57,652 nt of DNA from Sedimentisphaerales bacterium (GTDB lineage Bacteria > Planctomycetota > Phycisphaerae > Sedimentisphaerales > Anaerobacaceae), in NCBI GenBank assembly GCA_016927855.1, contig JAFGLV010000074.1, positions 1-57,652 of the forward strand, read 5' to 3'. Made by a program: the position numbers and the translations under genes. Below the pieces are notes generated by a model. That model searched no databases and had not been told where the DNA came from. It saw only the letters and a list, made by a program, of their open reading frames with translations. This document shows positions 49,588 through 57,652 of this stretch, in pieces. How positions within the stretch are numbered: the first letter of the stretch is position 1; each line of letters opens with the position of its first letter.

Positions 49588-51132
49588 TTACGTGCTATCG
49601 ACACTCTTGACAACTACGCGGTTGCCGTGAATCTCGACGATCTCGACCTTGGTCCCGACGTCGAGGAACTCCGCGGTCGCGACGACGTCCACGACCGCGT
49701 CACCGAAGCGTGCCTTGCCGGCCGGGCGCAGCTTCGAGGTCACCTTGCCGACCTCCCCGACCTTCACCTCCACGTGCGCGCTCTCCGGCGGCGCCGTCAT
49801 GCTGAGCCTGGCGCCTGCGGGACCGGCGCCGGCGGCCGACGGCACCAGGATCAGGCCGCTCATGAAACGCAGCTTGGGCAGGTAGCGCGAGACGATCATC
49901 GCCAGGACCGCGAAGCCTATGATCCCCAAGGCCAACCCCAGGACGCCATCAGTCAACAGGCTCCAATCCTGTGGGGTTTCGGGCCAAGGCAGCCTCTCGG
50001 GTGCGTTGGGAAGCAGCATCCCGAAGATGCCGGCCAGCACGCAGATAATGCCGAGGATGCCGGCGATTCCGAACCCGGGGAGCACAAGAAACTCGATCAA
50101 CAAAAGTATGATTCCCGCCAGCAGCAGGAGGATCTCCACCCAGTTGGCCAGACCGGTGAGGTACTTGCTGCCGATGATCACTGCAAAGCAAATCACGGCG
50201 ACGAGACCCGGCAGCCCGAGCCCCGGCGTGCTGAACTCGATATAGACGCCCAGCAGAGCCAGCATGATCAAGACGCCCATCACCGCCGGCGAGTTGAGCC
50301 AACTGACCATGACCTCCGACCAGAGCGGCTTGAGCACCTTGGGTTGTCCGGGGAATACCACGCCGTCTCGTTTTTCCAAAAAGTCCACCGCTCCGCTGAC
50401 GTCGTTCACCACGGCCCGCGCGACGCCGTGCTCGAGGGCCTGTGCATCTGTGAGCGTCAGGATCTCATCTGGCGGCACGACCTGTTCGGCGCCGTCCACA
50501 TCGTACTCATTGGGATCGGTCGGCAGCTTGCCACCCTCGAAAAACTCCCATTGGCTGGTCCGGAGGTTCTTGACCCGCCAGACCTCGATCTGCATCGTGA
50601 CCATCGCCTTGAGCAAGAGTTCGGGATAACCGTTGGCTTCGGCAGCTCTCTGGAAAGCGGCGCGGATGAAGCTCTCGATCTTCTCGCGCTCGACTCCTTC
50701 GAGTTTGCCTCCCAGTGAGATCGGGGCGCAGGCCCCTATCGTGGTGCTCTTACGCATGATGATGTCGTTGCACGAGACGCTGATCAAGGCTCCGGCGGAG
50801 ATCGCCTCCGTCGTGACATAAGCCACCGTGTGGGCGCGGTCACCGACGGTCTGGATGAAGTACTTCGCGATGCTGTCGGCGGCATCGACCATGCCGCCGT
50901 ACGTGCCGATCTCGTAGATCAGGTAATCGACGCCCTCCGAGATGGCCAGTTCGCTACGCCGCTCAATGGACGCCAGTAGCGCTTGATCCACCAGGCCCTT
51001 GCAGGGAATCAGAACGGCCTTCGCGCTAGGTGCGCCTTGGGCCGGTGCGCCGGCGGTGTTCGGCTCGGCCGAACGGCCGAACGGCGCCGCGCACAGCGCC
51101 GCGGCGAAGATGACCTGAGCTATCCGTCTCAT
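49588..51132 (-). CDS. NfeD1 membrane-bound ClpP-class serine protease
   Basis: 514 aa. Signal peptide (about 1-21), ClpP-like protease domain (about 38-190) with the nucleophile Ser in EAISAGALIS and Lys in MRKSTTIGA (Ser-Lys dyad as in the STOMATIN-operon protease 1510-N), five or so transmembrane helices (about 270-415) and a C-terminal OB-fold (about 445-514, GEVGKVTSKLRPAGKARFG). Cleaves membrane-associated partners of stomatin/flotillin. Upstream of the short NfeD and FloA. Confidence 0.9.
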   Translation of the reverse strand: MRRIAQVIFAAALCAAPFGRSAEPNTAGAPAQGAPSAKAVLIPCKGLVDQALLASIERRSELAISEGVDYLIYEIGTYGGMVDAADSIAKYFIQTVGDRAHTVAYVTTEAISAGALISVSCNDIIMRKSTTIGACAPISLGGKLEGVEREKIESFIRAAFQRAAEANGYPELLLKAMVTMQIEVWRVKNLRTSQWEFFEGGKLPTDPNEYDVDGAEQVVPPDEILTLTDAQALEHGVARAVVNDVSGAVDFLEKRDGVVFPGQPKVLKPLWSEVMVSWLNSPAVMGVLIMLALLGVYIEFSTPGLGLPGLVAVICFAVIIGSKYLTGLANWVEILLLLAGIILLLIEFLVLPGFGIAGILGIICVLAGIFGMLLPNAPERLPWPETPQDWSLLTDGVLGLALGIIGFAVLAMIVSRYLPKLRFMSGLILVPSAAGAGPAGARLSMTAPPESAHVEVKVGEVGKVTSKLRPAGKARFGDAVVDVVATAEFLDVGTKVEIVEIHGNRVVVKSVDST

Positions 51133-51195
51133 ACACTGATCCTACCGCGCCGCGAGCCGTCGGGCAATACCCCCCTACCGCCCATTCTCATCTCG

Positions 51196-52308
51196 TTATG
51201 CCAGGCTTCGCAGGATTTCTACGCCTTGGCGAATCTTCTCATCGGTCGTCGCGAAACTGACTCGGAAATGGGTGTCCTTCTCGCTGAAGACGTTGCCCGG
51301 GATGACCAGCACGTTGTTCTTGATGGCTTTGGTGACGAACCCGGTGCCCGATCCGCCGGGCGCCTTGATGAAGGCATAGAACGCCCCACTCGGCCTGACC
51401 ACGTCGAATTTGTCTTTGAGTCCGTTGTAGAGCAAGTCGCGCTTCTGTGCGTAACCGCCGACCAGATCGCTGACGTCGTAGTCCATGGCGGCAATCGCCG
51501 CCCGCTGGAACGGCGTCGGCGCGCAGACGAACGTGTACTGCTGGACCTTGGTCATTTCTTCGATCACCGGACGTAGGGACCCCGGCGCCGCGACGTAGGC
51601 CAGGCGCCAGCCTGTCATCGCGTAGCTCTTGCTGAAACCTCGCATGACCAGCACCTTCTCGTGGTACTTGCCGACGCTCTCGCACGGCCCGTCATAGCAG
51701 AACTGCTCGTAGATTTCGTCGGTGAGGATCAGCACGTCCCTGGCGGTCGCGACCTCGGCCAACGCCCTGATCTGCTCAGACGTGTAGACCATCCCCGTCG
51801 GGTTGCAGGGAGAGTTCAGGATGATCATTTTCGTCTTGTCGGTAATCGCAGCCGCGATCTTCTCGACCGGCAGCGCGAAGTCGGGGTACGAGTCGACGAA
51901 GACGCACTTGCCGCCCAGGAGGTTCACGACGTGCTTGTAGATGACGAAATAGGGATCGGGAATGATAACCTCGTCACCTGGGTTGATCAGCGCCATGAAG
52001 GCCAGCAGCAGCCCCCCGCTGACGCCGCTGGCGACGAGGACGGCCGGACGGTCCCAGCCGAACTCGGCTTGCATCTGGGCAGCGATCTTGTCCTGCAATT
52101 CCTTTTCGCCGGTCGTCTGCGAGTACTTGTTCAGGCCGGCTTCGATGGCCTTGATGGCCTCTTGCTTGAGCGCTTCAGGCACATCGAAGTCGGGCTGGCC
52201 AATCGAGAAGTTGATCGGGTCCTTCAGTTCCGCGGCCAGCGCGAAGACCTTTCGTATCCCGCTCGCATCGATTAGACCCATACGGTCCGCAACCAGTTTC
52301 TTCGTCAT
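51196..52308 (-). CDS. Class I/II pyridoxal-phosphate aminotransferase
   Basis: 370 aa from ATG 52308 (GGGATGG upstream; a longer opening is rejected). Fold type I aminotransferase: FSIGQPDFDVPE (about 35-46), YSQTTGEKELQDKIA (about 63-77), NSPCNPTGMVYT (about 164-175) and PLP lysine in GFSKSYAMTGWRLAYVAAPG (about 229). Aspartate or other broad-specificity amino-acid aminotransferase; precise substrate not readable. First gene of the minus-strand NfeD/FloA block, 63 bp upstream. Confidence 0.9.
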   Translation of the reverse strand: MTKKLVADRMGLIDASGIRKVFALAAELKDPINFSIGQPDFDVPEALKQEAIKAIEAGLNKYSQTTGEKELQDKIAAQMQAEFGWDRPAVLVASGVSGGLLLAFMALINPGDEVIIPDPYFVIYKHVVNLLGGKCVFVDSYPDFALPVEKIAAAITDKTKMIILNSPCNPTGMVYTSEQIRALAEVATARDVLILTDEIYEQFCYDGPCESVGKYHEKVLVMRGFSKSYAMTGWRLAYVAAPGSLRPVIEEMTKVQQYTFVCAPTPFQRAAIAAMDYDVSDLVGGYAQKRDLLYNGLKDKFDVVRPSGAFYAFIKAPGGSGTGFVTKAIKNNVLVIPGNVFSEKDTHFRVSFATTDEKIRQGVEILRSLA

Positions 52309-52539
52309 TCGCCCATCCCTTGCTATCGTCGGCAATGGTCTACCCGTGACCGGAAGTCCACGGCACATGTACGAGCATGATAGCCGCCGGTGCCACGGAT
52401 TTCCACAGGAAAAAAACGCGTCCGCCCCGTGGGCACATGGCGACTAAGGATTGAAAGATCGACCGATGGTCGGTACTCTATCGGTCCTGATGCACAGGAA
52501 CGGCAAATCGGTCACTGTGGGGCTGGCGCAAGAGGTCGC

Positions 52540-52938
52540 ATGATGGATGATCCGGGACCACGCGAGCAGTACAAAGTCGAGGAGGAACTCCAGGACCTCA
52601 AGCAGGAGCTGGAGAACTTCGAAAAGGAGAAGGAGCGCGTCCGTGCGATCGTGGGCAAGATCGGCGGTGCACCGAAGACACGCGTCAAGCTCGTCAATGC
52701 CCTGTTCATCGCAGTCATCACCGTATCCGTGGTTGTCTCGATCCTGGCGCCGGAGGAATGGCGGTTAATCATGATCGAGGTGGCGACGGTCACGGTCTCG
52801 GTCAAGATTCTCTACCTCATGCACGCCCAGATGCGGGTCGCCCACTTCGAATTCTGGATTCTGTCGTCGCTCGAATGGCGGATCAACGAAGTGATGAAAC
52901 AGGTTCGCCAACTCCGCAAGGACCTCGACAAGTCATAG
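52540..52938 (+). CDS. Small two-helix membrane protein with coiled coil
   Basis: 132 aa from ATG 52540 (AGAGG upstream). Glu/Lys-rich coiled coil (about 10-40, EEELQDLKQELENFEKEKER), two membrane helices (about 56-74 and 79-98), then a basic helix (EVMKQVRQLRKDLD). Divergent from the aminotransferase. Unknown function; possibly a membrane anchor or stress protein. Confidence 0.7.
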   Translation: MMDDPGPREQYKVEEELQDLKQELENFEKEKERVRAIVGKIGGAPKTRVKLVNALFIAVITVSVVVSILAPEEWRLIMIEVATVTVSVKILYLMHAQMRVAHFEFWILSSLEWRINEVMKQVRQLRKDLDKS

Positions 52939-53084
52939 CCCTTTGCCGAAGCTGCGGTGTCTCTCCAGCGCCTATCGCGCGCACTCCGCCGGCGCGCCCG
53001 CAAGAACAGCGTCATTTACTGCAATCGCACCGAACGTTCCCGCGCCGGCGGCTCGGCGGATTTCGGCAACGCCATTGGGGCCGC

Positions 53085-53483
53085 TCATCCCTCCAAGTTC
53101 TTCCGCATCTGCTGAAGGATCAGTCGCGACTTGGTCTCATTGCCGAACACACCGACCCGCACAGATATCTTGGTTGTGCCTGCCGTCGTCGATTCCAGTT
53201 TGATCTTGATCTCTTTATCCTCTGCATCGCGCGCCGTAACGGTCGCCGCCAGCGCGTCCTTGGCTGTCTTGTACTCGATGATATTGACCTCGAGGTCTTC
53301 CAGGGCTTTCCTGGCCGCAGCGTAGACAACGTCGAGCGCGTAAGGTTCCTCGGCCTCAAGGTCTCCTGAGAAGTAAGCCACCGTGCCGGCCGCACCGGCG
53401 CCCACTGCAACCGCCAGACAGCCGCCTGCACCCACCGCGACTGTCAGCGCCAGAGAAGCACCGATAATCATTCTGGTCCACAT
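53085..53483 (-). CDS. DUF3568-like lipoprotein
   Basis: 132 aa from ATG 53483 with GGGGGTGA upstream. Lipobox VGAGGC (cysteine near 22), a Gly/Ala hydrophobic segment, then an alpha/beta domain (DVVYAAARKALEDLEVNIIE; TTAGTTKISVRVGVFG) as in the DUF3568 lipoprotein family. Anchored in the periplasmic face of a membrane; role unknown. Confidence 0.78.
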   Translation of the reverse strand: MWTRMIIGASLALTVAVGAGGCLAVAVGAGAAGTVAYFSGDLEAEEPYALDVVYAAARKALEDLEVNIIEYKTAKDALAATVTARDAEDKEIKIKLESTTAGTTKISVRVGVFGNETKSRLILQQMRKNLEG

Positions 53484-53639
53484 ACGGTCACCCCCAAACC
53501 CACAGATATTGTCCCTCAATGTCTACTAAAAGTATGGCAAAGGCACGGACCTGTGACAAACACGGTCTCAAGCCGCCCGCAAGACACCCAGCACCGTATC
53601 CCAGCGGCAAACTCGCCGTCTCCCCGGCTGCGGGCCAAT

Positions 53640-53672
53640 GAAAAAGGGCCCGCCGCAACAGCGAGGCCCTAC
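53640..53672 (-). terminator. Rho-independent terminator of the cold-shock gene
   Basis: Minus strand: AGGGCCTCGC, TGTT loop, GCGGCGGGCCC, then TTTTT. Stem interrupted by a bulge. Lies 30 bp after the csp stop. Confidence 0.6.
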
Positions 53673-53702
53673 CCCTTCCTATGGTGATCGGCTGAGGCGG
53701 CC

Positions 53703-53906
53703 TCAGGACGGCCGCACGCTCATCGCCTGAGGCCCTTTCCGGCCCTCGCCGACCTCATACTCCACCTCTTGTCCCTCCAGAAGCGACTTGAACCCGTCGG
53801 CCTCGATATTGGAGAAGTGCACGAACAGGTCCTCACCTCCATCGTCCGGCGTGATGAAGCCGAACCCCTTCTTGGCATCGAACCACTTTACCTTGCCTCT
53901 GCTCAC
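53703..53906 (-). CDS. cspA: Cold-shock domain protein
   Basis: 67 aa from GTG 53906 with AAGGAG upstream. Complete [22 protein letters not shown] (RNP-1) and [10 protein letters not shown] (RNP-2), [22 protein letters not shown] chaperone; whether cold-induced is not visible. A well-formed 8-bp inverted repeat lies in its upstream region. Confidence 0.95.
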   Translation of the reverse strand: MSRGKVKWFDAKKGFGFITPDDGGEDLFVHFSNIEADGFKSLLEGQEVEYEVGEGRKGPQAMSVRPS

Positions 53907-53963
53907 GGTACTGCTCCTTGTTCCCTCTCTGACACTGGAATGTGACGCGCCGATTTCGCAAGG

Positions 53964-53995
53964 GGGTATTCATTCTGAGGGGGTAGAGAATACCC
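53964..53995. promoter_or_regulatory. Inverted repeat upstream of the cold-shock gene
   Basis: GGGTATTC (53964-53971) and GAATACCC (53988-53995), perfect 8-bp arms 16 bp apart; possible operator or leader hairpin. The rest of the 440-bp gap 53907-54346 shows only A/T-rich runs near 54000 and no gene I can support. Confidence 0.35.
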
Positions 53996-54346
53996 TCTGT
54001 CAAAAATCAAAAAAATGCTACAGAGGCGGGCCCCGCAATGTCAACAGAATTCTCCGGAAAACGCCCGCCCGCGCCCGGAAGAGGTGACCCGTGAGGCCCT
54101 CGCGGCGGCCCGGCCCAGGCGCGGCAGGACCTGTAACAACGGCGCTGATCGCCGCAAGGGAGAGATTAAGGCGCTGGGACCGCTGGCAGGAAGAAAAATC
54201 ACCCTCCCCCGCGCCGGGGAAGAAACCTCATAAGCCTGCGGGCTCCGAGCCGCAAGCCTTGCGAAGAGGTACGGCTAACGCCGGATGTACATTTCGTCTG
54301 CAGACTCCGGCCTAGGTTCGACAGACTATCCCTGCTCCCTGCCTAA

Positions 54347-54784
54347 TCAGAACGGCCAGACGGGCCAACAAGGCGCGCAGCAAGGATTGCACGACTTGGC
54401 AGTGAAGCACTTGTAGCCCACGGCCGTCAGCACATTGATGCCGCCGAAGGGACACGGGCCTACGTCTTTGACATAGACTCGAGCGATCACCGTGTACGGG
54501 CCGGGGCAGAGCTTCTTGAGGTTGATGTCCTTGCACAGATACTTCGCGTCGTGGCACGCGTCGATACGCTTGAGGTACATGTCCACCTGGATAATGCTGC
54601 CCTTAACGCACCATTTGACCTCCGGGCAGCCCTCAAAAGTGCCCGGAATGCAGGTACCGACTTTGATGATCACGTCCGTATCGCCGCATACAACGGCCGG
54701 GACGTCGACACACGCCCAGGGAGCGGCCCATGCGGCCGTGCTGGTCCCGAGCACTATCAACGCCAACAATGCATACTTTTTCAT
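54347..54784 (-). CDS. Cys-rich secreted protein, unknown family
   Basis: 145 aa from ATG 54784 with GGAGGT upstream. Signal peptide (MKKYALLALIVLGTSTAAWA). The mature part has 14 cysteines, ending KSCNPCCAPCW, so it is probably disulfide-rich or metal-binding. Repeated V-x-C-G / C-x-P-x-x patterns suggest beta strands stapled by disulfides. No homologous family recognised. Confidence 0.75.
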   Translation of the reverse strand: MKKYALLALIVLGTSTAAWAAPWACVDVPAVVCGDTDVIIKVGTCIPGTFEGCPEVKWCVKGSIIQVDMYLKRIDACHDAKYLCKDINLKKLCPGPYTVIARVYVKDVGPCPFGGINVLTAVGYKCFTAKSCNPCCAPCWPVWPF

Positions 54785-55035
54785 TTTACACCTCCATGCA
54801 AAACAGAAGTTTATTCCCCCATTCCGATCGGCCCTTCCCCGACAGGCCGTTTCCTCCTTGCGTTGTCGGACTGAGCGCAAACGTAACACACCGGCGCAAA
54901 CGAATGTCGCTTCGCGCACGATGTCAACGCGCATACAGTCACCGGGATACGATGGGACCCCTACCTCAGAACGATCCGCAAACCATGTCCCTCCCACACC
55001 GAAACCCAATACCGGACCTCCTCCAACTACAATAG

Positions 55036-55064
55036 GATTTACCGGCGCGACGGGACGCTGTCAA
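55036..55064 (-). promoter_or_regulatory. Putative promoter of the Cys-rich gene
   Basis: Minus strand TTGACA (55064-55059), 17-bp spacer, TAAATC (55041-55036). Leader of about 245 nt. Otherwise the gap 54785-55159 holds nothing recognised. Confidence 0.5.
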
Positions 55065-55159
55065 GAAAAAAAGCCAAATTCGAGAGGATAAATCCGCCCG
55101 GTTTCAGGGGTCGCGACAGCAGGCGTCTGCGGTGTGGCGTGCGGCGACGGGAGGCTCGC

Positions 55160-56059
55160 CTAGCGACGAATCAGCTCTTGCAGTTGAGCGGCCAACTCGC
55201 TATCCAGGTCTTCGAGGATGCGTTGCTCCCTTAGGGCCAGGTCCACATCTCCCACGGACAGATAGGCTCGACCCAAGTTGAAGTGGGCCCGCGCGTGGCC
55301 CTGGTCGATCAGAACGACATCCTGGAAGCACTCGATGGCCTGCCGGCAGAGCCCGGCCTCGAGGTAGGCCTTGCCCGAAAGGACCTGAGTTTCGCTGACA
55401 TCCGGGTCGAGCTCTTTGGCGTGTTTGAAGGCTTTCATGGCCTCTTCGTAGCGTCCCAGGCTGGACAGAGCCAGTCCGAGCGCTACGTGGGCCGGCGCCG
55501 AGTCGGGACGGACTCTGACCGCTTGTTTGTAGGAGTTCAGGGCGTCGGCATGGAGGTTCATCGCCGCATACACCCGGCCCAGGCCCAAGTGCGCTTCGTA
55601 ACAATTAGGATCCAGCTTCAGCGCCTCGTCATAACAGGCAATCGCTTCCTGGGGCCGGCTGACCTCCCGATAGGCGTCCCCCAACAGGGCGCGCGCCTGG
55701 GGATCATCAGGCCTGACCTGCACGAGCTTCTCGCAGGCATCCACCGCTGCCTGGGTGCGTCCGGCCGTGCTGTAGTGATTTCTAAGGAATTCGTAGGCAT
55801 GGGCGCGGTCCGGATAGACTCCGGCGACCCGGCTGAGGATCGAGGCGCGAACGACATCAAGATCGATGACATCTACTTCGATGAGTCCGAAAACGGTCAG
55901 CAGGACGACCGCAACGCCACCCAAGACCCATGTCGGGCGCCGCGCGGGCTTCCTTCGCTTCGGTGGAGCGTTGTCCGCGGTCGGTGACTCCCGCAAGAAC
56001 GCAGGGCGCCCTGCCGCGCTTGGCAGCGTGTTGTGGGACTGTGACATTCCGTACGCCAT
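55160..56059 (-). CDS. Membrane-anchored TPR protein
   Basis: 299 aa from ATG 56059. A short cytoplasmic Pro/Lys-rich tail, one membrane helix (about 43-60, VLGGVAVVLLTVFGLIEV) and six TPR repeats (about 85-290, for example ALLGDAYREVSRPQEAIACY, AHLGLGRVYAAMNLHADALN, AHFNLGRAYLSVGDVDLALR). The upstream extension to 56383 is rejected because its composition is not protein-like. Confidence 0.85.
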   Translation of the reverse strand: MAYGMSQSHNTLPSAAGRPAFLRESPTADNAPPKRRKPARRPTWVLGGVAVVLLTVFGLIEVDVIDLDVVRASILSRVAGVYPDRAHAYEFLRNHYSTAGRTQAAVDACEKLVQVRPDDPQARALLGDAYREVSRPQEAIACYDEALKLDPNCYEAHLGLGRVYAAMNLHADALNSYKQAVRVRPDSAPAHVALGLALSSLGRYEEAMKAFKHAKELDPDVSETQVLSGKAYLEAGLCRQAIECFQDVVLIDQGHARAHFNLGRAYLSVGDVDLALREQRILEDLDSELAAQLQELIRR

Positions 56060-56261
56060 GTCGAATCTGACTCCATGACTTCGGGCGCCTCCCGGTCCGC
56101 CCAAGTAGAGGCCCAGCCCGGACAGTCTCCGAGCAGCGGCGGCGCCTTCTGTCTCTAGAAAGCATACGGAATGCCCGGCGCCGCTCAAAACGGCTCCGGT
56201 GTCGTGACGCACCTGGTGGGAACGCCTTACGTGCGGACCGCCAGCGTGTCGGTGAGCAGGA

Positions 56262-56405
56262 TCAGCGTTTGGAATTCGAGAAGTAGGGCCCAAGAATCGA
56301 ATGGCCGCGCTTCTTGGCTTTCTTGTCCGAGGTCTTCGGCCTGACCCACAGACGGTAACACCCCAGTTGTTGGTCCTTCGCATCTGCCTTGTGCGGTGCG
56401 CTCAT
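56262..56405 (-). CDS. Small basic hypothetical protein
   Basis: 47 aa: MSAPHKADAKDQQLGCYRLW then a Lys-rich stretch and YFSNSKR. Preceded by AGGTGGGG. Short and basic; low support but the composition is protein-like and the longer opposite-strand frame is not. Confidence 0.4.
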   Translation of the reverse strand: MSAPHKADAKDQQLGCYRLWVRPKTSDKKAKKRGHSILGPYFSNSKR

Positions 56406-56459
56406 GGTCCCCACCTCTCGTGTTTGTGCCGATATGGCTGGCTCGGCCCAAGGAACGCT

Positions 56460-56855
56460 TCAGACCGCGCAGGCCGTGCGTTCGCGTGCCGAGATACAGA
56501 GCCCTCGAAGCTCGTTTGAGTCCTGGCCGGCAAAATCTGCGCCGAATTCTTCCAACTCCGCCTGGCAGTAGTCATCCCAGATGCAATCGGCGTCGCGGTG
56601 GACGTCGAAGTAGGGACGAGCGGTGTTGACGATCGGCGAATGGACCATCCGGTGGAGGTCGTCACGCCGCTCTCTCATCTGCCTGAGGATGCGTGTGATG
56701 TCTGTATCGTCCTTGATGTCCAGGGCGGTTTTGGCGTCGGCGTACCCAATGCGATTGACTCCCAGCCGGGCCTGTTCAGCGACCCAGGTACATAGCTGCC
56801 TCTGGTCGTCGGTCAGGTCGAACGTGAAGCGGGTCCTCGAACGGCATCTGATCAT
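56460..56855 (-). CDS. Hypothetical protein
   Basis: 131 aa from ATG 56855 with AAGGAG upstream. Helical, with a possible winged-helix core (YADAKTALDIKDDTDITRIL) and acidic C-terminal part. No recognised family. Confidence 0.55.
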   Translation of the reverse strand: MIRCRSRTRFTFDLTDDQRQLCTWVAEQARLGVNRIGYADAKTALDIKDDTDITRILRQMRERRDDLHRMVHSPIVNTARPYFDVHRDADCIWDDYCQAELEEFGADFAGQDSNELRGLCISARERTACAV

Positions 56856-57114
56856 GGCGGTCTCCTTTCTCAGACATCAGGGCGGCCCCTTGCCGCCGTG
56901 CGCTCATCGACAGAACAGAGACCTTGCTTGAGAACGGATCGAGAATAATGGAGGGATACCGCTTCGGGGAGCAGTGTACTGCGGCGCTACGCTGATAAGG
57001 TCGGATAAAAGCGGCTCAACGGCGGTCCTGCAAGGCGGCGCGGCAGGCGTGGAGAGCGCTAGGCAGTAGGCTCAGATCGACAAGATGCCGGCACTGGGCC
57101 GGGTCGATCACGAA

Positions 57115-57339
57115 TTATGAGACATGCGCGCTCTCCGAGCGCCGTACCTGTGCAGTCGCCGTGCTCTCGGCAAGCCCCCCTCGCCAGCGGGCATCATAGC
57201 GTTCGCGCTGATGCACCGGCACGTGCATAGGCCCCGCGATGCCAAGCCGGACCTTGCCGCCGCCGATATCGACCACGAAGACTTCGATGTCGTCACCGAT
57301 CATGATGCTCTGGCCGCACCTTCGGGACAGAATCAGCAT
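57115..57339 (-). CDS. csrA: Carbon storage regulator CsrA
   Basis: 74 aa from ATG 57339. Core MLILSRRCGQSIMIGDDIEV, then KVRLGIAGPMHVPVHQRERY: the five beta strands of CsrA with the usual Arg in VHQRERY. The C-terminal about 25 residues (WRGGLAESTATAQ...) are longer than usual. Binds GGA motifs in mRNA to control translation. Its own ribosome site reads GGAGGAAGG, so autoregulation is possible. Confidence 0.92.
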   Translation of the reverse strand: MLILSRRCGQSIMIGDDIEVFVVDIGGGKVRLGIAGPMHVPVHQRERYDARWRGGLAESTATAQVRRSESAHVS

Positions 57340-57552
57340 GGCCTTCCTCCGTTCTCCGAAGACACCCCTGGGCAGGTCCGCGCTCGTGGAGCACGCCGCT
57401 GCCATCGCGGCGGCCGCTCCGCCTCCCGCCGGGGTGCGCGACGCCTACCCACGTGACGCGAAACCACCTCCGGTACATCTATTGCCAAGGGCTCGCGTGC
57501 CCGCTGGACAATGGCGGCAGGGTGACATGCGAAACCCTAACGCTGCCAAAAA

Positions 57553-57601
57553 GGGAGACACAGGTCGAATAAAGAAGGCCTTTTCGTCACCCCTGTCTCC
57601 C
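57553..57601. repeat. Inverted repeat at the window end
   Basis: GGGAGACA (57553-57560) and TGTCTCCC (57594-57601) as 8-bp inverted arms 33 bp apart. Could be a chromosomal intergenic repeat. No gene is supported in 57340-57652. Confidence 0.35.
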
Positions 57602-57652
57602 AGTCGCGAAGTGCCTTAATCTCTAATCCGTTAGTATGAGAGTCCTTTTTGC

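Noticed and set aside
53998..54003. TTGACA on the minus strand as csp promoter -35
   Set aside because: No acceptable -10 hexamer at 15-19 bp.
1..57652. CRISPR arrays, IS elements, rRNA genes
   Set aside because: No regularly spaced direct repeats, transposase motifs or rRNA signature sequences were seen.

Overview
The window is GC-rich, densely coded bacterial chromosome. The gene content points to Planctomycetota, probably Phycisphaerae-like: CotH/lamin-tail secreted proteins, a hom / apgM-like / lysC cluster, an NfeD-NfeD-FloA operon, CsrA and many TPR proteins. That assignment is inference, because no rRNA gene is present. Several near-consensus sigma-70 promoters (TTGACG/TATAAT type, 17-18 bp spacers) can be read by eye.

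1-12.5 kb holds surface and envelope genes: a degenerate GH10-like protein, a ComEA-like helix-hairpin-helix protein, a 1,168-aa CotH-kinase/lamin-tail protein, then an operon of a VTC-domain protein, a DUF4956 membrane protein, an HlyD-type adaptor and a TolC-like lipoprotein, followed by another lamin-tail-like secreted protein. 12.6-21 kb holds a radical SAM protein, mannose-1-phosphate guanylyltransferase, RuvX, ribosomal protein S15, PNPase and an NtrB/NtrC-like pair. 21-25.6 kb (minus strand) is the aspartate pathway: homoserine dehydrogenase, an ApgM-like enzyme that may serve as homoserine kinase, and aspartate kinase, plus a thermonuclease. 26-35 kb holds a PBP4-type D-Ala-D-Ala carboxypeptidase, a four-gene operon (histidine kinase, two CNNM/CorC proteins, GT-C-like membrane protein), a receiver-only regulator and a TPR protein.

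35.1-47.15 kb is the most interesting part: a complete-looking 12.04-kb provirus with no integrase and no tailed-phage genes. It encodes an SSB, a Rep_trans-type rolling-circle initiator, an FtsK/HerA-fold packaging ATPase, a 291-aa protein laid out like the double jelly-roll capsid protein P2 of corticovirus PM2, a run of small membrane proteins (expected of a virus with an internal lipid membrane), a beta-helix spike and two Arg-rich mini-proteins. It is bounded by two 28-bp sites that read as dif-type XerC/XerD sites sharing 15 identical bp, so it probably integrates at the host dif using the host Xer recombinases. The window would then lie at the replication terminus. A tRNA-like structure sits just inside the left end. 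A GGTCG-N3-CGACC palindrome occurs next to the putative late promoter and again before the distal genes, suggesting an operator for a small MerR/excisionase-like protein encoded beside it.

47.2-57.65 kb (mostly minus strand) holds an aminotransferase / NfeD1 / NfeD2 / FloA / unknown membrane protein operon, a small membrane protein, a DUF3568-like lipoprotein, a cold-shock protein, a Cys-rich secreted protein, a TPR protein, two small hypotheticals and CsrA. No rRNA, CRISPR array, transposase or IS was found.
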